From: Gordonia sp. PP30
GTDB lineage: Bacteria > Actinomycetota > Actinomycetes > Mycobacteriales > Mycobacteriaceae
Assembly: GCF_023100845.1 (NCBI RefSeq)
Contig: NZ_CP095864.1
Location: 2,356,001-2,420,000, forward strand
Length of the DNA: 64,000 nt
Direction: 5' to 3'
Under the pieces are notes generated by a model, which worked only from the letters and a program-made list of their open reading frames with translations, was not told the origin of the DNA and did not search any database. Below are positions 55,701 to 62,698 of the stretch, one piece after another (the stretch's first letter is position 1; each line of letters opens with the position of its first letter). The translations under genes and the position numbers were made by a program.

Positions 55701-56475
55701 CTACCCGACCCTGCGCCCGGCCGGGGCCGGAGTCCGGGTGGTCGACGCGACCAGCCCCACCGCGCGGGACGCCGGGATCCGCGCCGGGGCGCAGGTGTTG
55801 CTGGAGAACACGATCAGCCCGCTGACCAAGAAGATCGCGAACACGCTGCCGCCCGGCGAACGACTCGCCCTCAGCCAGAGCCCGTACCGGCGGGCGGACG
55901 ACCTGTTCGCCGACTGCACCCGCCGGGCGATCACAGATGCCCTGGCCGGTGAACCGGGCGTGGCCGCGATCCGCACGCCCGCGGATTTCGCCGCGCTCAC
56001 GCAGCGGCTGTCACCGGCCGTCCGCGCCGCCGCACCCGACTACTTCACCGTCGCCGCGGCGGCTCTCGCCGAGACCGCCCCGCTGCGCCGGGCGATCGAC
56101 GCGCGCAGCGGCTCGGTCGCCGCCGACGACGTCGCCGAGCAGCTGGCGCACCTCGTGTACGACGGCTTCGTCCGCGACACCGCGCTGACTCACCTGCGTC
56201 ATCTGCCCCGCTATCTCAGGGCCGCTCGTGCCCGGCTGGAGGCGCTACCCGGTTCGGCGTCCCGGGACGCGACCGGTCTCGACGCCGTCGACCGGGTGAT
56301 CGCGCACTGGAATCAGCGTCTCGCACAGGTCCCGGCGCACCGCCAGGATGCGCTGAACGACCTGGCGCACTGGATGATCGAAGAACTCCGCGTCAGCCTC
56401 TTCGCCCAGCAGCTGGGCACCGCGGGGCCGGTGTCGGAGAAGCGTGTGATCAAGGCGCTCGACGCGTTCACCTGA
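52789..56475 (+). CDS. hrpA: ATP-dependent RNA helicase HrpA
   Basis: This 1228-residue DEAH-box helicase has Walker A GETGSGKTT (residues 35-43), DEAH at 129-132, the SATI motif III, a second RecA domain with QRAGRCGRVAPG, and the HA2/OB regions. The long C-terminal DUF3418 is typical of HrpA rather than HrpB. It acts on structured mRNA and on stalled ribosomes in related bacteria. The ATG at 52789 is close to a -10 hexamer, so the leader is very short. It converges on nrdR. Confidence 0.95.
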   Translation: MPVPVLTFPPELPVSACRDEIAAAINDHQVVVIAGETGSGKTTQLPKICLALGRTRIGHTQPRRIAATSVARRIADETGTQLGDLVGYSVRFSDKTSKQTQIKVMTDGILLREITADPTLRRYDTIIIDEAHERSLNIDFLLGYLKRLLPRRPDLKVIITSATIEPDRFARHFSTAEPAGPAGEVPIIEVSGRTYPVEIRYRPLTSDDREHADLDQIAAIDAAVTELWSGGAGDILVFLPTERDIRDTADALKHRTAAEIVPLYARLSVAEQQKIFTPSNGRRIVLATNVAETSLTVPGIRYVIDTGTARISRYSTRTKVTRLPIEKVSQASARQRAGRCGRVAPGICIRLYGEDDFDARPEYTDPEILRTNLAAVILSMLSLRLGDVAEFPFVQPPEARAIKDGMALLSELGAVTGLDSADARLTAVGRDLARLPIDPRLARMLVAGHQNGVLDHVLVIAAALSLPDVREFPADKREAATAAHREYAVPGSEFLGYLRLWEHLHERREALSGNQFRRECERGFLHYLRIREWMDLHRQLRRTVKDLRWEVPATELDAGAIHRSLLTGLLTNIGAKQGETREFLGTRGTKFAVFPGSFLASKPPAFVMAGELVETSRLFAHTVAAIDPEWVEQVAGDLVTRTYSEPAWSSRRGAVTANEKVSLYGVPLVAARRVNYGSIDPVESRAIFLQAALVEGRWRPRHEFWKHNQRLLAEAEDLEHRTRRALRRSDAELYDFYDARVPANVVSTRHFDSWWKKESKKNPRLLYLDDADGDDARTPAAADFPPAWRQGQTRLELRYHFAPGAPDDGVTVVVPRPLLDHLHGGGFDWLVPGLRSELATALIKSLPKGLRKSMSPAQQYADLALSQLEPRSEPLVPALARELGVITRITLSPSDFRVENLPPHLRIHFAVTGPDGKIVARSDSLDELRREFSGPSTTAAAAPVHQRWTDDTIGALPERIDATVAGQPVVTYPTLRPAGAGVRVVDATSPTARDAGIRAGAQVLLENTISPLTKKIANTLPPGERLALSQSPYRRADDLFADCTRRAITDALAGEPGVAAIRTPADFAALTQRLSPAVRAAAPDYFTVAAAALAETAPLRRAIDARSGSVAADDVAEQLAHLVYDGFVRDTALTHLRHLPRYLRAARARLEALPGSASRDATGLDAVDRVIAHWNQRLAQVPAHRQDALNDLAHWMIEELRVSLFAQQLGTAGPVSEKRVIKALDAFT

Positions 56476-56505
56476 CCGTCGCGCGGAACCCTCGAGGGCC
56501 GGGTG

Positions 56506-56967
56506 TCAGGCGACGGGCTGCTTGCGGCCCGCGCGGAGATCGTCGATCTCGCGCTGGAAGTCGTCGGCCGACTCGAACGATCGGTACACCGACGCGAACC
56601 GCAGGTACGCGACCTCGTCGAGGTCGCGCAGCGGGCCGAGGATGGCCAGGCCGACCTCATTGCTGGGGATCTCGGCGGAACCGGATGCGCGCACCGTGTC
56701 CTCCACCGCCGCAGCGAGTTTCGCGAGCGCATCCTCGTCGACCTGGCGGCCCTGACAGGCGCGGCGGACGCCCTTCATCACCTTCTCGCGGCTGAAGGGC
56801 TCGGATACACCGTTGCGCTTGACCACGGCGAGCACCGCCGACTCGACCGTGGTGAATCGGCGGCCGCACGCACCGCACGACCGGCGCCGCCGGATCGCCA
56901 GACCGTCGTCGGAGGCGCGCGAATCGACTACTCGGGTGTCGTCGTTCTTGCAGAACGGGCATCGCAT
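56506..56967 (-). CDS. nrdR: Transcriptional repressor NrdR
   Basis: This 153-residue regulator represses ribonucleotide reductase genes by sensing ATP/dATP. The N-terminal zinc ribbon has MRCPFC and CGACGRRF, and the ATP-cone spans about residues 49-139 ([20 protein letters not shown]). The ATG at 56967 is preceded by TACGCT six bases upstream, suggesting a leaderless mRNA. It follows the LysM gene on the same strand, as in M. tuberculosis. No NrdR box is apparent in its own promoter. Confidence 0.96.
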   Translation of the reverse strand: MRCPFCKNDDTRVVDSRASDDGLAIRRRRSCGACGRRFTTVESAVLAVVKRNGVSEPFSREKVMKGVRRACQGRQVDEDALAKLAAAVEDTVRASGSAEIPSNEVGLAILGPLRDLDEVAYLRFASVYRSFESADDFQREIDDLRAGRKQPVA

Positions 56968-56973
56968 GCCCTC

Positions 56974-56979
56974 AGCGTA
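56974..56979 (-). promoter_or_regulatory. -10 hexamer TACGCT of nrdR
   Basis: On the reverse strand TACGCT is followed by six bases and the nrdR ATG at 56967. This gives nrdR its own promoter separate from the LysM gene. Confidence 0.45.
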
Positions 56980-57008
56980 CCCGCCGCGCATCCCGATCCC
57001 ACGCGCGT

Positions 57009-57605
57009 TCAGCGGTATGCGGGAACCACGAGCGCCTGACCCGGGCGCAGCCCGGTGCCGTCCAGCCCGTTCAGGTTCCGCACCGTGGCGATCACCGACT
57101 CGGCGGGCAGCTCGGGGGCGATCCGCTCGGCGAGCGACGACAGCGATTCCCCGCTGCGCACGTGCACGACCTGCGTCGCCGCCGGTGTCCCGGTGGCCGC
57201 GCTCTGGTAGTCGTGCCCGGCGACGCCCATCACCGCGGCGATCAGCGCCACCGCCAGCCCGGCCAGCACCCCGGCCGCCCAGCGCCGACGGCTGCCGGCG
57301 GTCCGCCGCGCCGGCGCCGAGGACGGCCGCGCGGTCGTGGCCGGAGTGTTCGAACCGGCGCTCGCCACGCCCGGGATCCGGACACGTTCCCGGCGCTCCG
57401 GGATGTTCGATCGAGCAGCGGCGGGCACCGTGCGCGGCACTCCGGTGCGGCTCTGCGGGCTGCGTCCGGTCGGCCGGCACGTCGGTGCGGCCTGCACCGC
57501 ACGACGGACGCGCGTACCGACGACGATCGGAACATCGCAGGTCATGGTCACCGACGCGGCCGTTCCGGCGGCTCGGCGGTCACGGTCCTTCAGCAATGCG
57601 GTCAT
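57009..57605 (-). CDS. LysM-domain membrane protein divergent from lexA (Rv2719c/ChiZ position)
   Basis: This 198-residue protein has a basic N-terminal region of about 105 residues, one transmembrane helix (residues about 108-128, [20 protein letters not shown]) and a C-terminal extracytoplasmic LysM domain ([21 protein letters not shown] to the end), which binds peptidoglycan. It matches by position Rv2719c (ChiZ), a DNA-damage-induced cell-division inhibitor. An SOS box 28 bases upstream of its ATG supports LexA control. GGGAG precedes the start. Confidence 0.82.
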   Translation of the reverse strand: MTALLKDRDRRAAGTAASVTMTCDVPIVVGTRVRRAVQAAPTCRPTGRSPQSRTGVPRTVPAAARSNIPERRERVRIPGVASAGSNTPATTARPSSAPARRTAGSRRRWAAGVLAGLAVALIAAVMGVAGHDYQSAATGTPAATQVVHVRSGESLSSLAERIAPELPAESVIATVRNLNGLDGTGLRPGQALVVPAYR

Positions 57606-57632
57606 CGTTAACTCCCATCGTTCGTATGTTCG

Positions 57633-57648
57633 ATGAACTCTTGTTCGA
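57633..57648. promoter_or_regulatory. SOS box (LexA site) proximal to the LysM gene
   Basis: GAAC-TCTT-GTTCGA with a less perfect left flank (AT in place of TC) matches the actinobacterial TCGAAC-N4-GTTCGA box. It lies 28 bases before the LysM gene start. Confidence 0.65.
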
Positions 57649-57685
57649 CAGTTAACACCATGGGTCCGACAACCGTCCCGACACG

Positions 57686-57701
57686 TCGAACAATTGTTTG
57701 A
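57686..57701. promoter_or_regulatory. SOS box (LexA site) proximal to lexA
   Basis: TCGAAC-AATT-GTTTGA differs from the consensus TCGAAC-N4-GTTCGA by one base. It overlaps the -35 element of the lexA promoter, so LexA binding there should block its own transcription. Confidence 0.8.
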
Positions 57702-57726
57702 GTTCTGTGACCTAGTCGACTAGATT
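57698..57726 (+). promoter_or_regulatory. lexA promoter
   Basis: TTGAGT, 17 bases, then TAGATT (57721-57726). The leader would be about 24 bases and contains a GAGGAAAGGA ribosome site. The -35 overlaps the SOS box. Confidence 0.7.
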
Positions 57727-57756
57727 GGGGATCACCGACGAGGAAAGGAACCTCAG

Positions 57757-58455
57757 ATGACCGACGGACCGCAGAACACGTCGAACGTCGACCCGCTGCT
57801 GTCGACGGCGACCCTGGAGGCCTCACTGACCCAGCGCCAGCGCGAGGTCCTGGAGTACATCCGCTCGTCCGTCCGGGAGCGCGGCTACCCGCCGAGCATC
57901 CGGGAGATCGGCGAGGCCGTGGGACTCACCTCGACGTCGTCGGTCGCCCACCAACTGCGAACCCTGGAGCGGCGCGGGCTGCTCAAGCGCGATCCGCACC
58001 GGCCGCGCGCGGTGAACGTCCGCGACGACCATCGTCCCCCGCCGCCGGGCGACGCGGCCGGTGACGAGCCGGGTATGCCGTCACCGGCGTTCGTTCCGGT
58101 CCTCGGCCGCATCGCCGCCGGTGGTCCGATCCTCGCCGAGCAGGCCGTCGAGGACGTCTTCCCGCTGCCCAAGGAGCTGGTCGGCGAGGGTTCCCTGTTC
58201 CTGCTGCGGGTGGTCGGCGAGTCCATGATCGACGCCGCGATCTGCGACGGCGACTGGGTGGTGGTGCGCCAGCAGAACGTGGCCGAGCAGGGCGACATCG
58301 TCGCCGCCATGATCGACGGCGAGGCCACCGTGAAGACCTTCAAGCGGGTCGACGGTCACGTCTGGCTGATGCCCCACAACGAGCACTTCGAGCCGATCCC
58401 CGGTGACGACGCCGCCATTCTCGGCAAGGTCGTGACCGTGCTGCGGCGCATCTGA
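57757..58455 (+). CDS. lexA: SOS repressor LexA
   Basis: This 232-residue repressor has the N-terminal winged helix (residues about 24-88, [25 protein letters not shown]). Self-cleavage occurs at A121-G122 in RIAAGGP. The protease dyad is S156 (GESMIDAA) and K193 (ATVKTFKR). RecA filaments trigger cleavage. The autoregulatory SOS box and promoter lie directly upstream, and a second box serves the divergent LysM gene. Confidence 0.97.
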   Translation: MTDGPQNTSNVDPLLSTATLEASLTQRQREVLEYIRSSVRERGYPPSIREIGEAVGLTSTSSVAHQLRTLERRGLLKRDPHRPRAVNVRDDHRPPPPGDAAGDEPGMPSPAFVPVLGRIAAGGPILAEQAVEDVFPLPKELVGEGSLFLLRVVGESMIDAAICDGDWVVVRQQNVAEQGDIVAAMIDGEATVKTFKRVDGHVWLMPHNEHFEPIPGDDAAILGKVVTVLRRI

Positions 58456-58484
58456 TCCGGACATCCACACCGCGCCCGGCGGTC

Positions 58485-59141
58485 CTACAGAGCGATCGAC
58501 TCCCCCGTTCGGGTCCACCGCTGGTTCTCGCAGAGATTCGACCGCACGACCTTCACGTCCGCACAGCCGGGCAGCGCCGGTAGCGCGGCCTTCATCGTCT
58601 CGATCAGCCCCTCCGGCAGGAGCGGGCTCAATGAGATCCGGTTGATCCAGCCTCGCTCGATCGGCATGTGGTGCACCGGCGGCCCGTCACCGCTCCCGAG
58701 GTGGACGATGCGGAACTCGTTCTCGTCGCGAAAACCGTGCCGTTTGACGAACGGCAGATCGTCGGCCGTCAGCCGGGAGTCGCCGGCCTCTTCCTCGATC
58801 TCGTCCAGGGTGAGGTAGCGGACCGGACCGGACGCGTAGGCCGGGTCGCCTGCGATGCCCGCCAGCAGTTTCGCTTTGCTGATCTCGAGCCGCACGCCGT
58901 CCGTGCCGCCGGCGAAGACGCCCCAGTGGTGATAGGTCTCCGTGGACTGGGTGAAGCACGCGACGCTGACGCGAGACGAACCCTTCAGTGCGCAGTAGTG
59001 ATCCATGAACCCGCTGTCGTTCCGGTCGACCCAGGTGCGCGGGCTGAGCAGTGTGACGCGCTCATTCAGCAGGACGTCGATCGCGTTGGAGAGCGTCGTG
59101 TACCGCTTCAGGATCGTCGGCTCGTAGACGACGTCGCTCAT
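58485..59141 (-). CDS. DUF2971 domain protein
   Basis: This 218-residue protein shows the DUF2971 pattern: an N-terminal KRYTTLSNAIDVLLNERVTLLSP, a central SVACFTQSTETYHHWGVFAGGTDGVRLEI, and KRHGFRDENEFRIVHLG near residue 145. The family has no agreed biochemical role; members occur in many accessory and defence-like contexts. The ATG at 59141 comes only two bases after the ptsI stop, so it is probably translated from the ptsI mRNA. It lies between lexA and ptsI, a place not occupied in related genomes I recall. No catalytic role is assigned. Confidence 0.72.
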   Translation of the reverse strand: MSDVVYEPTILKRYTTLSNAIDVLLNERVTLLSPRTWVDRNDSGFMDHYCALKGSSRVSVACFTQSTETYHHWGVFAGGTDGVRLEISKAKLLAGIAGDPAYASGPVRYLTLDEIEEEAGDSRLTADDLPFVKRHGFRDENEFRIVHLGSGDGPPVHHMPIERGWINRISLSPLLPEGLIETMKAALPALPGCADVKVVRSNLCENQRWTRTGESIAL

Positions 59142-59143
59142 CG

Positions 59144-60829
59144 TCAGCCGAGTACCGCCCGCGCCGCCTCCCGGGCCGAGGCCGTGCTGTCGGCGGCCAC
59201 CGCGGCCTGCGCGGCCGCCCGGCACTGATCCAGGGTCACCGTGCTCAGCTTGAGCCCCACCGCGGGTGCCGCGGCCGGGGCCGACGACAGCGAGGTGACG
59301 CCGAGACCCACCAGCACGCACGCGAGCAGCGGATCGGCGGCGGCCTCGCCGCACACGCCCACCTGCTTGTCCTGCTCGGTACCGGCGGCACCCACGCGCT
59401 CGATCAGCGCGAGGACGGCGGGCTGCCAGGGATCGGTCAGCGATGCCAGTTCCGGCGACATCCGGTCGGCGGCCATCGTGTACTGGGTCAGGTCGTTGGT
59501 GCCGATGGACACGAAGTCGACCTCGGCGAGGATCTGGCCCGCCATCACCGCGGCCGACGGCACCTCGACCATCACACCCGGGATCATTCCGCGCTCGCGC
59601 ACCAGCGCCGCGAACTCGCGCGCCTCGGCCACCGTGGCGATCATCGGCGCCATCACCCACGGGACCACCGTGGTGCCCTCGGCGGCCGCGGCCAGCGCCT
59701 CCAGCTGGTGCGCGCGGATCTCCGGATTCGACAGGATGATCCGGTTGCCGCGCACCCCCATCGCCGGATTCGGCTCGTCCGGGTGCGTCACGAACTTCAG
59801 CGGCTTGTCCGAGCCGGCATCGAGCGTCCGGATCACCACCTTGTCGCCGTCGAACGCGTCGATCACCTCGCGGTAGAGCGACGTCTGCTCGGCGACCGAG
59901 GGCTCGTCCGGACGGTCCAGGAAGGCCAGTTCGGTGCGGAACAGCCCGACGCCCTCGAGCACTCCGAGGTCGGCGGCCGCCCGGGCCGACACGCCGTCGG
60001 CCACGTTGGCCAGGATCAGCACCCGGTGACCGTCCGCGGTCTGTCCGGGACCGCGCCAGGCGGCTGCCGCGGCAGCGGTCTCCTTCGACGACGCGACCGC
60101 CGCGGTGACTGCCGCCTCGTCCGGGTCGAGGCCGACCACTCCGCGCTCGCCGTCGACGAAAGCCAGTGCGCCCGTGGGGATCTCGCCGAGATCGGCGATC
60201 GCCACGACGCAGGGGATGCCGAGCTGCCGCGCGATGATCGCGGTGTGGCTCGACGGTCCGCCGAGGCGGGTCGCGAGGGCGATCACCCGCTGCGGATCGA
60301 GCCCCGCGGTGTCGGCGGGCGCCAGGTCGTCGGCGCACAGGATCGACGGCCGGTCCGGCGTCGGAATGCCCGGTTCGGGCAGGCCGAGGATCTCGGCCAC
60401 CACGCGGTCACGGATGTCGTTCAGATCGGTCACCCGCTCGGCCATGAGGCCGCCGAGCTTGGTGAACATCGCCGCGATCTGCTCGATCGCCGCGACCGTG
60501 GCCGCCGCCGCCGGCGTACCGCCGGCGATGAGCTTGGTCGCCGCGCCGATCCAGGCCCGGTCCTTGGCCAGCGCGGCCGTCGCCGCGAGCACTTCGGCCG
60601 AACTGCCGGTGCTCGCCGAGGCCCGCGCCGAGAACCGTTCGGCGACGGTGTTCGCCGCGGTCGTGAACCGTTCCTCTTCGGCGGAGCGCTGGGCTTCGTC
60701 GATCACCGCCGTCGCGTCGATGTCGAACTCCGGCGTCTCGGCGGGCCGGATCACCGGACCGTACGCGAGCCCGTGCACCACGGGTGTCCCCCGCACCACC
60801 GTCGTCGCCCCGAAATCCTCCGCTGCCAT
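59144..60829 (-). CDS. ptsI: PTS enzyme I (phosphoenolpyruvate-protein phosphotransferase)
   Basis: This 561-residue cytosolic enzyme takes phosphate from phosphoenolpyruvate and passes it to HPr, feeding all PTS sugars. The phosphohistidine is H195 in GGPSSHTAIIARQLG. The PEP-binding barrel has GLFRTELAFLDR, GVRGNRIILSNPEIR and FVSIGTNDLTQY. The ATG at 60829 is chosen because GAGGTGG lies at good spacing; an ATG at 60847 would add six residues. It is divergent from the fru genes. The HPr gene is not in the window. Confidence 0.95.
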   Translation of the reverse strand: MAAEDFGATTVVRGTPVVHGLAYGPVIRPAETPEFDIDATAVIDEAQRSAEEERFTTAANTVAERFSARASASTGSSAEVLAATAALAKDRAWIGAATKLIAGGTPAAAATVAAIEQIAAMFTKLGGLMAERVTDLNDIRDRVVAEILGLPEPGIPTPDRPSILCADDLAPADTAGLDPQRVIALATRLGGPSSHTAIIARQLGIPCVVAIADLGEIPTGALAFVDGERGVVGLDPDEAAVTAAVASSKETAAAAAAWRGPGQTADGHRVLILANVADGVSARAAADLGVLEGVGLFRTELAFLDRPDEPSVAEQTSLYREVIDAFDGDKVVIRTLDAGSDKPLKFVTHPDEPNPAMGVRGNRIILSNPEIRAHQLEALAAAAEGTTVVPWVMAPMIATVAEAREFAALVRERGMIPGVMVEVPSAAVMAGQILAEVDFVSIGTNDLTQYTMAADRMSPELASLTDPWQPAVLALIERVGAAGTEQDKQVGVCGEAAADPLLACVLVGLGVTSLSSAPAAAPAVGLKLSTVTLDQCRAAAQAAVAADSTASAREAARAVLG

Positions 60830-60854
60830 CGCGTCCACCTCATTCATGTGACAG

Positions 60855-60882
60855 AGATTACAGAAGCCGCTTGACGAGTCAA
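60855..60882 (-). promoter_or_regulatory. ptsI promoter with an embedded palindrome
   Basis: On the reverse strand TTGACT (60882-60877), 16 bases, TAATCT (60860-60855). The -35 is part of the perfect palindrome TTGAC-GA-GTCAA (60871-60882). The same TTGAC could serve as a -35 for fruR on the other strand, with TAAACA at 60895 as a weak -10. The site may bind FruR. Confidence 0.6.
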
Positions 60883-60965
60883 CGCATACACAAGTAAACA
60901 AAGACATAACCAAACGGGATTGGGAACTCAGCCCCTCTTTCGAGGACTCTACTCAGGACGGCACG

Positions 60966-61733
60966 GTGTACGCGGAAGAACGCCAGCAGGCCATTGCGAG
61001 CGAAGTACGGGCGCGCGGCCGCGTCGCGGTCGCCGAGCTGGCGACCCGGTTCGACGTCACCGGCGAGACGGTGCGCCGCGACCTCGGAGTCCTCGCCGAA
61101 CAGGGCGTGGTCCTGCGGGTCCACGGCGGAGCGGTGCGGCCGGACGTGATGACCGTCGGCGAGCCCGACCTCGCCCAGCGCGAGCAGTCCCGGCTCGCCG
61201 AGAAGACCGCGATCGGGGCCGCCGCGCAGCGTTTCCTCCCACCGTCCGGCGGTTCGGTGATCTTCGACGCCGGGACCACCACGCTGCGCGCCGCGCTCGC
61301 CCTGCCCGCCGACCGCGACCTGTCGGTGGTGACCAACGCCCTGCCGCTCGCCGCCCACCTGTCGACCCTGCCGCGCTGCGACGTGACCTTCGCCGGGGGC
61401 CGCGTGCGCGGCAAGACGCAGGCGACCGTCGGCGCCACCACCATCGACTTCTTCCGCGGACTGCGCGCCTCGCTCGCCTTCATCGGCACCAACGGCCTCA
61501 GTGTCGCCCACGGGCTGTCCACGCCCGATCCCGACGAGGCCGCCGCGAAACGGGCGATGATCGCGGCGGCCAATCAGGTGGTGGTCCTGGCCGACTCCTC
61601 GAAGTTCAATCGCGAGGATCTGGTGAGCTTCGGCGCGCTCTGCGACGTCGACGCCGTCGTCACCGATACCGGGATCGACGACACCTTCCTCGCCGACCTG
61701 CGAGCCCTCGACATCGAAGTGGTGATCTCATGA
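60966..61733 (+). CDS. fruR: DeoR-family regulator of the fructose operon (FruR-like)
   Basis: This 255-residue DeoR protein has the N-terminal helix-turn-helix (residues about 4-55, ERQQAIASEVRARGRVAVAEL then GETVRRDLGVL). The C-terminal sugar-phosphate sensing domain has DAGTTTLRAALAL and a GTNGLS motif near residue 177. It is the first gene of a fruR-fruK-fruA operon, joined to fruK by an ATGA overlap. The expected inducer is fructose 1-phosphate, by analogy with corynebacterial FruR. Translation starts at GTG. Confidence 0.88.
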   Translation: MYAEERQQAIASEVRARGRVAVAELATRFDVTGETVRRDLGVLAEQGVVLRVHGGAVRPDVMTVGEPDLAQREQSRLAEKTAIGAAAQRFLPPSGGSVIFDAGTTTLRAALALPADRDLSVVTNALPLAAHLSTLPRCDVTFAGGRVRGKTQATVGATTIDFFRGLRASLAFIGTNGLSVAHGLSTPDPDEAAAKRAMIAAANQVVVLADSSKFNREDLVSFGALCDVDAVVTDTGIDDTFLADLRALDIEVVIS

Positions 61734-62677
61734 TCGTGACCGTGACGGCCAACCCCAGCGTCGACCGCACGCTCCAGCTGCCGGGACCGCTTCAGCGCGG
61801 CGAGGTGCAGCGGGTCACCTCGGTGCGCGACCAGCCGGGCGGCAAGGGCATCAACGTCGCCCGCGTCATCGGCGAGGCCGGCCTGGACGCACTCGCCCTG
61901 CTGCCCGCCCGCGCCGGCGACACGCTGCTCGGCCAGCTCGACGAGGTGGCGCTCGACTACCGGTGCGTCTCGATCGACGGCCAGGTGCGCGTCAACCTCA
62001 CCCTCGCCGAGCCGGACGGCACCACCACCAAGATCAACGACGCCGGCGTCGCCCTCACCGAGGACGGACTCGCCGAGTTCGGCGCGCTCATCACCGACGC
62101 CGCCGGCGCCGCCGAGTGGGTCGCCCTCTGCGGCTCACTGCCGCCGGGCGTCCCCGCCGACTGGTACGCCACCATGGCCGGCCGGCTGCACGCGGCAGGC
62201 CGGAAGGTGGCCGTCGACACCTCCGGGCCGCCGCTGGCCGCCGTCGCCGGCGCCCGGCCCGACCTGCTCAAACCCAATGCCTTCGAACTCGCCGAACTCA
62301 CCGGGGACGACGGTGCGGCGATGGAGCAGGCGGCGCAGGACGGCGACCCGGCTCCCGCGGCCCGCGCCGCCGCCGAACTCGCGCGGCGCACCGGCGGCGC
62401 CGTCCTCACCACCCTCGGGGCGGGCGGTGCGCTACTCACCACGGCGGAGGGCACCTGGGTCGCCCGCGCCCCGCGGATCCAGGTCCGCAGCACCGTCGGC
62501 GCCGGCGACTCGTCGCTCGCCGGCTACCTGATCGCGCTGTCTCGGGGCGCCGATCCCGCCGAGTGCCTGCGCTCCGCCGTCGCCTACGGGTCCGCGGCAG
62601 CCGGGCTGCCCGGCACCACACCCCCCACACCCGATCTTCTCGACCTCACCGGCGTCGATGTCCGGCCCCTACCCTGA
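61730..62677 (+). CDS. fruK: 1-phosphofructokinase FruK
   Basis: This 315-residue PfkB-family kinase converts fructose 1-phosphate to fructose 1,6-bisphosphate. The family motifs are GGKGINVAR (residues 37-45) and the ATP/catalytic GAGDSSLAGYL near 256. The order fruR-fruK-fruA decides in favour of fructose rather than tagatose or ribose. The start overlaps the fruR stop (ATGA). The next gene follows after 21 bases. Confidence 0.94.
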   Translation: MIVTVTANPSVDRTLQLPGPLQRGEVQRVTSVRDQPGGKGINVARVIGEAGLDALALLPARAGDTLLGQLDEVALDYRCVSIDGQVRVNLTLAEPDGTTTKINDAGVALTEDGLAEFGALITDAAGAAEWVALCGSLPPGVPADWYATMAGRLHAAGRKVAVDTSGPPLAAVAGARPDLLKPNAFELAELTGDDGAAMEQAAQDGDPAPAARAAAELARRTGGAVLTTLGAGGALLTTAEGTWVARAPRIQVRSTVGAGDSSLAGYLIALSRGADPAECLRSAVAYGSAAAGLPGTTPPTPDLLDLTGVDVRPLP

Positions 62678-62698
62678 CCGACCAGCGAAGGAAAACCC

